A stretch of DNA of 64,000 nucleotides, from NCBI GenBank assembly GCA_021770755.1, contig JAETQI010000013.1, positions 28,052 through 92,051 on the forward strand, read 5' to 3'. Under the pieces are notes generated by a model, which was not told where the DNA came from, did no database searches, and saw only the letters and a list, made by a program, of their open reading frames with translations. Position 1 is the stretch's first letter, and each line of letters opens with the position of its first letter. Shown here piece by piece: positions 1-8,431 of this stretch. The translations under genes and the position numbers were made by a program. This DNA is from Lachnospiraceae bacterium. GTDB lineage: Bacteria; Bacillota; Clostridia; Lachnospirales; Lachnospiraceae.

Positions 1-1
1 G

Positions 2-1468
2 GCGAGAGATACTGTATCTGCAATATTGGACAGTGATGCTGTCGAGGCGGCGTTTGATCGGGCACAGAACTATTATTATCAGAAATATAGTTCTTTGTCC
101 ATACAGACGCCGGACGAAAAGATCAATCATATCATGAACAATTGGGTAAAGAAACAGGTGGATTTCTGCATTGTCGGGAAAAAAGGTGTCAGGGACAATT
201 TGCAGATTGCAGCGGCACTGTTAAATTACAGGCAGGACAAGGCAAAGGAGGAGATTCTGGAATGTCTGCGGCATCAGTTTCAGGATGGCCATGCAGTCCT
301 GACATGGTATCCTTATGATGATACGCGTTATTCAGACCAGCCGTTCTGGATCATCTGGGCTGTCTGCCGGCTGATTAAGGAGACAGGCGACTTTGGGCTG
401 CTAGATGAGCGTATCACATGGCAGGACGGCGGGGATGCAACGGTATTTGAGCATGTTAAGGCTGCGGTGGAAAGGCTGATCGCTGACAAGGGCAGAAACG
501 GGCTGGTGCGCATTTACTTTGCGGATTGGAACGATGCCCTGAATATCACCACGGACCCAGAGGCGGAATCGGTGATGCTCTCGCATCAGTTCTGTCTGGC
601 GTTAAAGGAACTGGAACAGTTGATGAAAAAGTACGGAGACAGCGCGTATGCCCGGAAACTTGCCACGGAATATGAGATATTAAAGAAGAGCATCAATGAA
701 AAGGCATGGGACGGGAAATGGTACATGCGTGCGCTGAGTTCAGCGGAAAATATCGGCTCTAAAGAAAGCCGCGGAAGCAGGATCTATCTGAATGCCCAGA
801 CGTGGGCGGTGCTTGGCGATGTGGCGGATGAGTCAAAGCTGCCTTTGGTGCTGCAGGCAGTGGACAGCATGGAGCATGACTTCGGATTTCCTTTAAATAT
901 GCCGCCCTATCCTGAATACTCACCAAATGTTGGAAGAATGTCAGGCATGCTTCCGGGGCTGTTTGAGAACGGAGGTGTGTACTGCCATGCGACAGGGTTC
1001 AAGATTCTGATGGATTGTAAGACAGGGCGCGGCGGCAAGGCTGTGGAGACGTTAAAAAAGATCATGCCCGACAGTGACAAAAATTCTTCTATGCAGTCAG
1101 GGGCAGAGCCGTATGTGTTCACCAACTGCTATTCCACACATCCAGGGTATTACGGGAAATCTTATCAGTCCTGGACGACTGGGACTTCGGCGTGGTGTCT
1201 GATGGGACTTTACGAGGGTATTATGGGCGTAAAGCATGATTACGACGGGCTCTGGATCGAACCATGCTTTCCGGCAGCATGGGAATGTGCGCAGATGAAA
1301 CGACATTTCCGGAATGCGGATTATCATGTGGTTGTCAGAAATCCCGATCATCTGGAAAAAGCTGCGGTACGGATTACAGTGGATGGAACATTGATATCCG
1401 GAAATATTCTGCCGGATTTTCGAGATGGTAAAATGCATGAGATAGAAGTATTGCTGATACCGTCATAA
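2..1468 (+). CDS. GH94 glycoside phosphorylase, 3' part (5' end outside window)
   Basis: The frame is open to the left edge, so only the C-terminal 488 residues are present. The segment has the (alpha/alpha)6-barrel features of GH94 inverting phosphorylases: the ADWNDALN motif (bases 521-544) holds the general-acid aspartate, seen as DWND in cellobiose and chitobiose phosphorylases. The later SWTTGTSAW segment and the GLWIEPCFPAAW segment match the phosphate-side loop and the C-terminal part. Members cleave beta-linked gluco-oligosaccharides with phosphate in the cytoplasm. A GH3 gene follows after 31 bases and a GH35-like gene after that, so this is a glycan operon. Pairing of GH94 with GH3 is known for beta-1,2-glucan and cellodextrin use, but substrate cannot be read from the sequence. 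An internal TTG at base 26 is not a credible start because coding similarity continues upstream of it. Confidence 0.85.
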   Translation, partial: ARDTVSAILDSDAVEAAFDRAQNYYYQKYSSLSIQTPDEKINHIMNNWVKKQVDFCIVGKKGVRDNLQIAAALLNYRQDKAKEEILECLRHQFQDGHAVLTWYPYDDTRYSDQPFWIIWAVCRLIKETGDFGLLDERITWQDGGDATVFEHVKAAVERLIADKGRNGLVRIYFADWNDALNITTDPEAESVMLSHQFCLALKELEQLMKKYGDSAYARKLATEYEILKKSINEKAWDGKWYMRALSSAENIGSKESRGSRIYLNAQTWAVLGDVADESKLPLVLQAVDSMEHDFGFPLNMPPYPEYSPNVGRMSGMLPGLFENGGVYCHATGFKILMDCKTGRGGKAVETLKKIMPDSDKNSSMQSGAEPYVFTNCYSTHPGYYGKSYQSWTTGTSAWCLMGLYEGIMGVKHDYDGLWIEPCFPAAWECAQMKRHFRNADYHVVVRNPDHLEKAAVRITVDGTLISGNILPDFRDGKMHEIEVLLIPS

Positions 1469-1499
1469 AGAGAGTATCAGGAAAGGAAGAGGTAGAAGG

Positions 1500-3920
1500 A
1501 TGGAAAAACAGTATTTAGATAGTACAAAAACCCCGGAAGAACGCGCAAAATTATTGCTGGCAGAACTGAGTCTTGATGAGAAGATGGCGCAGGTTGGCTG
1601 TATCTTTCCTTTTGGGGAAAACTATACAGATATGGGGAAAATATCGGCGGACACGCCTTTTGGGATCGGCGAAGTGAGCACGCTGGAAATGCGCCGGATC
1701 ACGAGTCTGGAAGAGGCGGCCAGATGGCAGAGGAATGTGCAGAATATCGTGATGGAGAACAGTCCGCACCATATTCCGGCAATCTTTCATATGGAGGGGT
1801 TATGTGGAGCCTTTATTCAGGATACCACCAGTTTTCCGGCAGGGATCGGCAGGGGTTCGAGTTTTAATCCGGATCTGGAAGAACGGATTGCGGAGATTGT
1901 GAGCAGACAGGAAGCGGCGTGCGGTATCACACATATATTAGCGCCCGTGTTGGATATTTCAAGAGATTCCCGCATGGGGCGTCAGGGGGAAACTTACGGG
2001 GAGGACCCTGCGCTGGCATCAGCTATGGGAGCGGCTTACACCAGAGGTATCCAGAAAGGGGAGACAGCAGGGAGAAAGACCGAAAGTGTGGCGAAACATT
2101 TTCTGGCGTTCCACAATTCACAGGGCGGAATCCATGGAACGCACAGCGACACGCCACCGCGCCTTTTGCGTGAGATTTATGCAAAACCCTTTCAGGCTGC
2201 TATCGCGGAGTCTGGTCTGAAAGGAATCATGCCCAGCTACAATTCCATTGACGGAGAGCCGATGTCAGCATCGCATGAGTTGCTGTGCGGACTTCTGCGC
2301 GATGAGTTGGGATTTGAGGGTGTATGCATTAGTGATTACGGTGCTGTTGGCAATGTCCACCATGTGCAGCATATCGGGGAGACGGCAGCAGATGCAGGGC
2401 TGCGCTGTATGCAGGCGGGAATGGATATTGAAATGCCCAGCGTGACGGGATATAATGAGGAACTGAAAAAACGGTTTGTGCGCGGCGAGGCTGATATAGC
2501 CCTGCTGGATGCGGCTGTGCTGCGCATTCTTGCCGCAAAGTTCCGAATGGGACTCTTTGAGCAGCCCTGCGCATTGGAGGGGGATATACTGCGGGATACT
2601 GTCTGCCATGAGTCGGATCGGAAAATTTCTCTGCAGTCAGCGAAAGAGTCACTGGTTTTATTGAAAAATAATGGAGTATTGCCGTTAAAGGGAATATCTA
2701 AAAAAATTGCCTTGATTGGTCCTCATGCGGATTGTGCCAGGAAATTTTTTGGCGGCTATACCCATATGTGTATGATGGAGTCCACATACGCGGTCGCCAA
2801 TTCCATTGCCGGGGTGAGCGGTGTGGTGCAGGCAGACACTGCTCAGATCAGGACAATTCCGGGAACCAATATCCAGTCGGATGAGACGGAGGAGTTTGAT
2901 GCCATACTGCGCCGTCAGAAACCATACTGCAGGAGTTTGCTGGAAGAGATGAGGGACAGAATGCCGGAGAAGGAGATTCTCTATGCATACGGCTATCCTG
3001 TCGCGGGGGCGGATGAATCTCATTTTGCAGAGGCACTGCAGGCAGCGAAAGAGGCGGATCTTGTCATCATGACACTCGGCGGAAAACATGGAACCTGTTC
3101 CATGGCGTCCATGGGGGAAGGCGTGGACGCGAGCAATATCAATCTGCCGCCATGCCAGGAGGCATTTATCAGAAAAGCAGCTAAACTTGGAAAAACATTG
3201 ATCGGCGTTCACTTTGACGGGAGGCCAATCTCAAGTGATGCTGCAGATTGCTGTCTGGATGCCATACTGGAAGCGTGGAGTCCGGCGGAGACCGGAGCGG
3301 AGGCAGTTGTCGGTGCGCTTCTTGGCGAGTATAGTCCAGGTGGAAAACTGCCAGTATCAGTGGCTCATCATGCAGGACAGATACCGGTTTATTACAACCA
3401 TCCTTATGGTTCTGCATGGCATCAGGGCGAGAGTATCGGTTTTGTAAACTATGTGGATTTGCCGCACACACCGCGGTATTATTTTGGGCACGGTCTTTCC
3501 TACACGACATTTGCTTATTCTGATCTGCGGATTTCCGAAAAGGAAGTCGACGCGCAGGGAAGTATTATAATTGAAGTGTCAGTGTTCAACACTGGGGCGT
3601 ATGAAGGCGATGAGGTGGTGCAGCTCTATCTCTCTGACAGATATGCGGACATGACAAGACCGGTGAAGGAACTGGCTGGATTTAAGCGTGTATCGCTGAA
3701 ACCGGGGCAGAAAGAGACAGTTGTGTTTGAGGTTATGGCAAACCAGATGGCGTTTCTTGACAGGGATATGCGCTGGAAGGTGGAGAAAGGTGTTATCGGA
3801 GTGGAGGTAGGAAGCTCCTCTGCGGACATCCGACTGACAGGTGAATACAGTGTGATAAATGACAGTTGGATCGAAGGCAGAAAAAGGGCTTTTTATGCTA
3901 AAGCATATGTGAAAGAGTAG
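1500..3920 (+). CDS. GH3 family beta-glycosidase (beta-glucosidase/xylosidase type)
   Basis: The 806-residue protein has the three-part GH3 plan: an N-terminal TIM barrel, an alpha/beta sandwich and a C-terminal fibronectin-III-like domain (about residues 680-790). The retaining nucleophile is Asp279 in the CISDYGAV motif. Upstream barrel motifs such as RMGRQGETYGEDP and KHFLAFHNSQGG are typical of the family. No signal peptide is seen, so it is probably cytoplasmic and acts on imported oligosaccharides. The ATG at 1500 follows a purine-rich AGGAAAGGAAGAGG stretch. The tyrosine after the catalytic Asp, where many beta-glucosidases have Trp, leaves beta-xylosidase activity possible. It lies between GH94 and GH35-like genes on the same strand with short gaps. 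Confidence 0.9.
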   Translation: MEKQYLDSTKTPEERAKLLLAELSLDEKMAQVGCIFPFGENYTDMGKISADTPFGIGEVSTLEMRRITSLEEAARWQRNVQNIVMENSPHHIPAIFHMEGLCGAFIQDTTSFPAGIGRGSSFNPDLEERIAEIVSRQEAACGITHILAPVLDISRDSRMGRQGETYGEDPALASAMGAAYTRGIQKGETAGRKTESVAKHFLAFHNSQGGIHGTHSDTPPRLLREIYAKPFQAAIAESGLKGIMPSYNSIDGEPMSASHELLCGLLRDELGFEGVCISDYGAVGNVHHVQHIGETAADAGLRCMQAGMDIEMPSVTGYNEELKKRFVRGEADIALLDAAVLRILAAKFRMGLFEQPCALEGDILRDTVCHESDRKISLQSAKESLVLLKNNGVLPLKGISKKIALIGPHADCARKFFGGYTHMCMMESTYAVANSIAGVSGVVQADTAQIRTIPGTNIQSDETEEFDAILRRQKPYCRSLLEEMRDRMPEKEILYAYGYPVAGADESHFAEALQAAKEADLVIMTLGGKHGTCSMASMGEGVDASNINLPPCQEAFIRKAAKLGKTLIGVHFDGRPISSDAADCCLDAILEAWSPAETGAEAVVGALLGEYSPGGKLPVSVAHHAGQIPVYYNHPYGSAWHQGESIGFVNYVDLPHTPRYYFGHGLSYTTFAYSDLRISEKEVDAQGSIIIEVSVFNTGAYEGDEVVQLYLSDRYADMTRPVKELAGFKRVSLKPGQKETVVFEVMANQMAFLDRDMRWKVEKGVIGVEVGSSSADIRLTGEYSVINDSWIEGRKRAFYAKAYVKE

Positions 3921-3942
3921 ATTTGGTATAGGAGATAAAGTG

Positions 3943-5487
3943 ATGGATAACAAAATACCTGCAATAAAAGATTTAAACGGGATCCCTACGCTGTATGTGA
4001 ATGGTGCGCCATTCTTTGCTTATGCCGGGGAGGTACACAATTCTTCGGCATGCAGTCTGGAATATATGGAAAGGCATGTCTGGGATAAAATAGACGGGCT
4101 GCAACTGAACACGCTTGTAGTTCCGGTGTATTGGGAGCAGCTCGAACCGGAGGAGGGTGTATTTCAATATGAGATTGTTGAAGGTCTGCTCAAACAGGCA
4201 AAACAGCGGGACATGCACCTTGTCCTGCTGTGGTTCGGGCTGTGGAAAAATGCGGAATCCATGTATGTGCCGGGGTGGATGAAAAAAGACAGCCGGAAAT
4301 ATTTCAGGGCTGAAAAGGGAAGCCATGAGAAATTGAACACAATCTCGCCGTTTTGTGAGGCGGCCGTGGAAAGGGACGCCGCCGCGTTTGCGAAACTGAT
4401 GGAACATATTAAAACGCAGGATGAGAATCATTCCACGGTCATTGCCGTACAGGTGGAGAATGAGGTGGGGCTGCTTGGAACCGGGCGGGATCACTGTGCC
4501 GTGGCGGAGGAAAGATTTGCGCGGCAGATACCGGAGCAGCTCGCGGCGGAGTATCAGGCTAGCGGAACATGGGCAGAAGCATTCGGGGCGGATGCCAGTG
4601 AATATTTTATGGCGTACTATTTTGCCAGCGCACTGGAACGGATCGCATCCGGAGGGCGTGCTGTGTATCCGCTCCCATGCTATACCAATGCCTGGTTAAA
4701 GCAGCACCCGTGGTACGCCGGTTCGTATCCCTCCGGCGGCCCAGTTAAGGATGTGCACCGGATCTGGAAGAGAACCGCGCCATCCCTGTTTACGCTGGCG
4801 CCCGATATCTATGTGCCGTATACAGCCGAAGTGACGGAGGAGTACGGATATGAGGGAAATCCCCTGTTTATCCCGGAAGTGAGAAAGGATGCTGTGACGT
4901 CGTCCTACTGCCTGTATGCCTTTTTGAAGTGTCATGCGATCTGTTATTCGCCTTTTGGCATTGAGGATCTGGGGCTTCTGCCTGAGGAAGTGGAGAAGCC
5001 TTCGCCGGAGGTGATGGCAGCACTGAATATCAATCCGGCAGTGTTTGCGACAGATGGCGGCAGCAAATATCTGGGAAAGACATACCGCCTGCTGTGGAAC
5101 CTGGAGCCGCTGTATCTGAAATACCGTGGAACAGATGCCATGCAATGTTATATAAAAAAGTCGGAGACAGATACGGGCACTTATTTGCGCTTTCAGAAGT
5201 ATCAGGTTATCATTGACTATATGCCGACAGCTCCGGCAAAACCGGTGGCGGCAGGTGCAGTTATTGCGCTGGGTGAAAATCAGTTTTTGATCGCGGGAAT
5301 GATGAGCAGACTGACCTTTCTGGCAGAAGATAATGATACTGGAAAGGTTGCGATATTAAAGCTGCAGGAGGGCAGGATTGAGAGGGGAGAGTGGATTCCG
5401 ACAAGGACTTTAAACGGGGATGAACAGATCATGCTCAGTCTGGGAGAAATGCCGTCGTGTCTTTATGTGGAGTTGTATCAATATTAG
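3943..5487 (+). CDS. GH35-like beta-galactosidase family protein (DUF5597 type)
   Basis: The 514-residue protein has a TIM barrel starting with GIPTLYVNGAPFFAYAGEVHNSS, the usual opening of GH35 and related enzymes. Glu174 in VQVENEVG is the likely acid/base and Glu312 in FIPEVRKD the likely nucleophile. The C-terminal region (about 370-514) is beta-rich and resembles DUF5597. It lacks a signal peptide, so cytoplasmic hydrolysis of a beta-galactoside or related oligosaccharide is expected. An in-frame GTG lies at 3940, but the GGAG at 3931-3934 is better spaced for the ATG at 3943. It is the last gene of the GH94-GH3-GH35 operon. Substrate assignment is inference. Confidence 0.8.
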   Translation: MDNKIPAIKDLNGIPTLYVNGAPFFAYAGEVHNSSACSLEYMERHVWDKIDGLQLNTLVVPVYWEQLEPEEGVFQYEIVEGLLKQAKQRDMHLVLLWFGLWKNAESMYVPGWMKKDSRKYFRAEKGSHEKLNTISPFCEAAVERDAAAFAKLMEHIKTQDENHSTVIAVQVENEVGLLGTGRDHCAVAEERFARQIPEQLAAEYQASGTWAEAFGADASEYFMAYYFASALERIASGGRAVYPLPCYTNAWLKQHPWYAGSYPSGGPVKDVHRIWKRTAPSLFTLAPDIYVPYTAEVTEEYGYEGNPLFIPEVRKDAVTSSYCLYAFLKCHAICYSPFGIEDLGLLPEEVEKPSPEVMAALNINPAVFATDGGSKYLGKTYRLLWNLEPLYLKYRGTDAMQCYIKKSETDTGTYLRFQKYQVIIDYMPTAPAKPVAAGAVIALGENQFLIAGMMSRLTFLAEDNDTGKVAILKLQEGRIERGEWIPTRTLNGDEQIMLSLGEMPSCLYVELYQY

Positions 5488-5491
5488 ATTT

Positions 5492-5559
5492 AGGAATCGT
5501 CGCAAAACAACTTGTGTAGATGACAAGTCAGATGCACAAGTTATTTCAAGACGATTCCT
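5492..5559. repeat. Imperfect inverted repeat after the glycosidase operon
   Basis: Two 25-base arms (5492-5516 and 5535-5559) match at 21 of 25 positions. The outer AGGAATCGTC/GACGATTCCT and inner AACTTGTG/CACAAGTT blocks are perfect. The loop is 18 bases. It starts five bases after the stop codon of the GH35-like gene and could stop transcription, but it lacks a clear run of T, so it may equally be a palindromic repeat or operator. Confidence 0.5.
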
Positions 5560-5602
5560 TACTTACAAAGGGGTTAGGTAAATTCCTTTTTCAGATTATT
5601 GA

Positions 5603-5700
5603 TGTATTTATACATTGATAGCGGCCATGATCGGAGGAAAACTTTTTGGTATCATAGGTATAATATTCTTCCTCCCGCTCATGGCAGTGGTGGTTGAACT
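5603..5700 (+). pseudogene. Remnant resembling the C-terminus of an AI-2E family transporter
   Basis: In frame from base 5603 the sequence reads TLIAAMIGGKLFGIIG, then IIFFLPLMAVVVELV. This closely follows the conserved last membrane segment of AI-2E/PerM family transporters (IGGKLFG-hydrophobic-P pattern). There is a stop just upstream, no ribosome site and no rest of the gene. The frame then runs into the GC-rich hairpin element and stops near base 5795. I read it as the tail of a lost gene cut by the adjoining element. The call rests on one motif. Confidence 0.45.
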
Positions 5701-5795
5701 TGTCAGGCCGCCTTTAGGCGGAACCGCAATATGCCCCTGGAGGGGGCAATCCAGACCACCAGCAGGGCTGGCGGTTGAGCCGGACGGGCCGTGAT
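5701..5795. other. GC-rich element with three consecutive hairpins
   Basis: Three adjacent hairpins sit in an AT-rich non-coding stretch: CCGCC-TTTA-GGCGG (5708-5721), TGCCCC-loop-GGGGCA (5732-5748) and ACCACCAGC-AGG-GCTGGCGGT (5755-5775, one mismatch). A further GCCGGACGGGCCG follows. The sharp base-composition change and the join to the AI-2E-like remnant suggest an inserted palindromic element or a structured RNA. No function is claimed. Confidence 0.4.
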
Positions 5796-5822
5796 TTCAT
5801 GCGTTTATGCTGCCTTAGACAG

Positions 5823-5851
5823 TTGCATGTCTTTCAAAATGTGTGTATACT
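5823..5851 (+). promoter_or_regulatory. Likely sigma-A promoter of the two-component operon
   Basis: TTGCAT (5823-5828), a 17-base spacer and TATACT (5846-5851) lie about 110 bases upstream of the response-regulator start. Confidence 0.55.
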
Positions 5852-5961
5852 TTATATGGAAGATGGCAGGAATTTATCTCTGACAGTGCCTGCATGATGA
5901 GGGTCAAAAGGTCTTTTTTGGCTGTGATGAGTAGATCAGATGTGTGAGGGGAATGAGAACA

Positions 5962-6672
5962 TTGAAAACGATATTGTTGATCGAGGATGACAGGGATTTG
6001 AATGCGGGGCTGGCGTGCGATCTGGAGATGGAGCGGTACGAGGTGCTGTCCGCATTCACGCTCGCGGAGGGGCAGCGGATTCTGGACGAGGGTGCACCGG
6101 ATCTGATCCTGCTGGACGGAAATCTGCCGGATGGGGACGGCTTTGATTTTTGCAGGAAAGTCAGATCCGAATATGACATTCCCGTCATTTTTCTGACGGC
6201 GAGGGATATGGAGCAGGAGGAACTGCAGGGCTTTGACTGCGGGGCGGATGACTATATCACAAAGCCGTTCAGAATGCCGGTACTCCACAGACGGATACAG
6301 GCGGCGCTCCGCAGGACGGGTACGCGGGAGGAGCGCCGCCTGTACGACGACGGATGTCTGCGCATCGATTTTGACCAGATGACCGCGGCGCGGGAGGATG
6401 AGCCGCTTACAATGACACCGACTGAATTCAGGATCCTGCGGCTGTTGATAGCAAACGCGGACAAGGTCATGACGAAGCGCCTGCTGCTGGAAAAGATATG
6501 GGACGTCAGCGGAAATTTCGTGGATGAGCACGCGGTGGCGGTGAACATCAACCGTTTGCGGAAGAAGCTCGAAACGCAGGATCACGAGTATATCAGGACG
6601 CTGTACGGCGTGGGATATCAGTGGCAGAGCAGGGAAAAAGGATTAAAAGATGGAGGAAACGGGATAAGATGA
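5962..6672 (+). CDS. OmpR/PhoB-family response regulator
   Basis: The protein (236 residues) has a receiver domain (about 1-115) with the acidic pair in LLIEDDRD, the phospho-acceptor Asp52 in LILLDGN, the T/S switch in IFLTARD and Lys in YITKPF. A winged-helix DNA-binding domain follows (about 130-230), ending in the typical YIRTLYGVGYQW. I chose the TTG at 5962: the AGGGG at 5947-5951 is 10 bases from it but only one base from the ATG at 5953, and the resulting KTILLIEDD start is typical of the family. GTG 5944 is also in frame. The stop overlaps the kinase start (ATGA), so the pair is translationally coupled. The probable target is the ABC transporter operon directly downstream. Confidence 0.93.
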   Translation: MKTILLIEDDRDLNAGLACDLEMERYEVLSAFTLAEGQRILDEGAPDLILLDGNLPDGDGFDFCRKVRSEYDIPVIFLTARDMEQEELQGFDCGADDYITKPFRMPVLHRRIQAALRRTGTREERRLYDDGCLRIDFDQMTAAREDEPLTMTPTEFRILRLLIANADKVMTKRLLLEKIWDVSGNFVDEHAVAVNINRLRKKLETQDHEYIRTLYGVGYQWQSREKGLKDGGNGIR

Positions 6673-7616
6673 ACTGGATCGTGCTTGGAAGCGCCGCGCT
6701 TTTGTTTGCGGCGTCTGTAGCTATTTTGCTGTATGTCAGAAAAGGGCTTGTGCAGTATACAACGCAGTTGGTGTACAGTCTTGACGCCGTACTCGCGGGG
6801 GAGGCATGGGTCGATCTGCGGGAAGACAGGGAGACATTGAACGGAAAGCTGCAGGCGAAGCTGTGTCAGCTCAATGAGGTGCTGGAACAGAGGTCAGAGG
6901 AGAACCTCCGACAGCGAAAACAATTGGAGGCGATCATTTCCGATATCTCGCATCAGGTCAAAGCGCCGATCGCAGGCATACGGATGTACCATGATCTGCT
7001 GAGCCGCCAGGGACTCAGTGAGGACAGGAGGGCAGCGTTTCTGGCGGCGGTGGAGCATCAGGTGGACAAGCTGGAATTTTTTATGAAGAGCATGATCCGC
7101 ATGTCCCGGCTCGAGACAGGGATCGTGCAGGTGCAGCCCAAAAGAAATTCGATATCTGAGTTGATCGCACAGGCGGTCTGTGACGTGGCGCTGAAAGCTG
7201 AAAAGAAAATGATCGATATCGTCATTGACGGAAGCATCGAAGACACGGGATCCGGCAGCGAGGAAATGACCGCGTATTTTGATGCCCGGTGGACAGCCGA
7301 GGCAGTGTTCAACATTCTGGACAACAGCGTGAAATATACGCAGAGCGGCGGAAAGATCATTATTTCAGCCAGAAAGACGGATTTTTTCGTGCGGATCGGT
7401 ATCAAAGACAATGGAAAGGGCATTGCGGAGGCGAGGATCCCGCTGATCTTTAAGCGGTTCTACAGGGAGCCGGAGTCTGCCGGTGTCGAGGGCGTCGGCA
7501 TCGGTCTGTATCTGGCGCGCGAGATCGTGATGAACCAGAGAGGATTTATCGAAGTGCACTCCAAAGAGGGGGAGGGCACGGAGGTCTTTGTGAGCCTTCC
7601 GGCAGCGAGATCTTAA
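6669..7616 (+). CDS. Sensor histidine kinase
   Basis: The kinase (315 residues) has one or two N-terminal membrane helices (about 3-23), almost no extracellular sensor, a linker, a HisKA domain with His95 in ISDISHQVKAP, and an HATPase domain with N box NILDNSVKY, G1 DNGKGI and G2 GVGIGLYLAREI. The short sensor resembles intramembrane-sensing kinases paired with FtsX-type ABC transporters, where the transporter itself is the detector. Start ATG 6669 overlaps the regulator stop and has GGAGG at 6652-6656. An in-frame GTG at 6621 would lie inside the upstream gene and is rejected. Confidence 0.92.
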   Translation: MNWIVLGSAALLFAASVAILLYVRKGLVQYTTQLVYSLDAVLAGEAWVDLREDRETLNGKLQAKLCQLNEVLEQRSEENLRQRKQLEAIISDISHQVKAPIAGIRMYHDLLSRQGLSEDRRAAFLAAVEHQVDKLEFFMKSMIRMSRLETGIVQVQPKRNSISELIAQAVCDVALKAEKKMIDIVIDGSIEDTGSGSEEMTAYFDARWTAEAVFNILDNSVKYTQSGGKIIISARKTDFFVRIGIKDNGKGIAEARIPLIFKRFYREPESAGVEGVGIGLYLAREIVMNQRGFIEVHSKEGEGTEVFVSLPAARS

Positions 7617-7642
7617 CAGTTCCTTATGATTCCTGTGAATAT

Positions 7643-7697
7643 AAGATTATCTCAAAACTGTTACTTTTTTGAGAACAGTTTGTGATAATCTTTTTCT
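7643..7697 (+). terminator. Long inverted repeat with T-run after the kinase gene
   Basis: AAGATTATC...ACTGTT (from 7643) pairs with AACAGTTTGTGATAATCTT (to 7692), with one mismatch and one bulge, and TTTTT follows. It looks like a rho-independent terminator. Because it lies just before the co-functional transporter genes it could instead be an operator; GATAAT at 7684-7689 is a weak -10 candidate inside it. Confidence 0.6.
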
Positions 7698-7704
7698 ATT
7701 CTTA

Positions 7705-7724
7705 TTTTAGAATTTTTTAGAATT
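7705..7724 (+). repeat. Tandem 10-bp direct repeat TTTTAGAATT x2
   Basis: Two exact adjacent copies lie 20 bases upstream of the ABC ATPase start. One-helical-turn direct repeats are a usual layout for OmpR-family regulator sites, but the position so near the ribosome site makes this uncertain. Confidence 0.5.
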
Positions 7725-7744
7725 TTTGATCAGGAGGGGAAACC

Positions 7745-8431
7745 ATGAACTACATTTTGGAGACAAAGGATCTGAAAAAATATTACGGCAGGGAGCCCAA
7801 TATCACAAGGGCGCTGGACGGTGTCAGCGTGGCGGTGGAGCAGGGGGAGTTTGTGTCGATCATCGGAACGAGCGGCAGCGGGAAGTCGACGCTGCTCAAC
7901 ATGCTCGGCGGGCTGGATATACCGACCTCGGGCAGTGTGAAGATCCGCGGCAGGGAGATCGGGCAGATGAACGATGAGCAACTGACGGTATTTCGCAGGC
8001 GGAATATCGGGTTTGTGTTTCAGAATTACAACCTGGTTCCGATCTTAAATGTCTATCAGAATATCGTGCTGCCGATCGAGCTTGACGGCAACAAAGTGGA
8101 TAAAGCGTATGTGAACAGGATCATTCAGACACTGCATCTGGAGGGAAAACTTGACAATCTGCCAAACAATCTCTCAGGCGGGCAGCAGCAGCGCGTGGCG
8201 ATCGCACGTGCGCTGGCGGGCAAACCGGCGATCATGCTTGCCGACGAACCGACTGGAAATCTGGACTCGAAGACTTCGCTGGAAGTGATGCAGCTGCTGC
8301 GGATGACCAGCACGGAATTTGGGCAGACACTCCTCATGATCACACACAATCCCGAGATCGCGCAGATCGCAGACCGGATGATCCATATCGAGGATGGAAA
8401 GATCAGGAAGCAGGGGGATGAAGCGAGATGA
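7745..8431 (+). CDS. ABC transporter ATP-binding protein (LolD/MacB/BceA type)
   Basis: The protein (228 residues) carries Walker A GTSGSGKST, the Q-loop in FVFQNYNLVP, signature LSGGQQQRVAIARAL, Walker B IMLADEPTGNLD and the switch histidine in MITHNPE. This subclass works with a large FtsX/MacB-type permease, which is the next gene with a four-base overlap (ATGA at 8428). A strong AGGAGGGG site precedes ATG 7745. With the upstream two-component pair it forms the four-gene layout of antimicrobial-peptide sensing and resistance modules (Bce/Vex-like). The specific ligand is not determinable. Confidence 0.93.
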   Translation: MNYILETKDLKKYYGREPNITRALDGVSVAVEQGEFVSIIGTSGSGKSTLLNMLGGLDIPTSGSVKIRGREIGQMNDEQLTVFRRRNIGFVFQNYNLVPILNVYQNIVLPIELDGNKVDKAYVNRIIQTLHLEGKLDNLPNNLSGGQQQRVAIARALAGKPAIMLADEPTGNLDSKTSLEVMQLLRMTSTEFGQTLLMITHNPEIAQIADRMIHIEDGKIRKQGDEAR

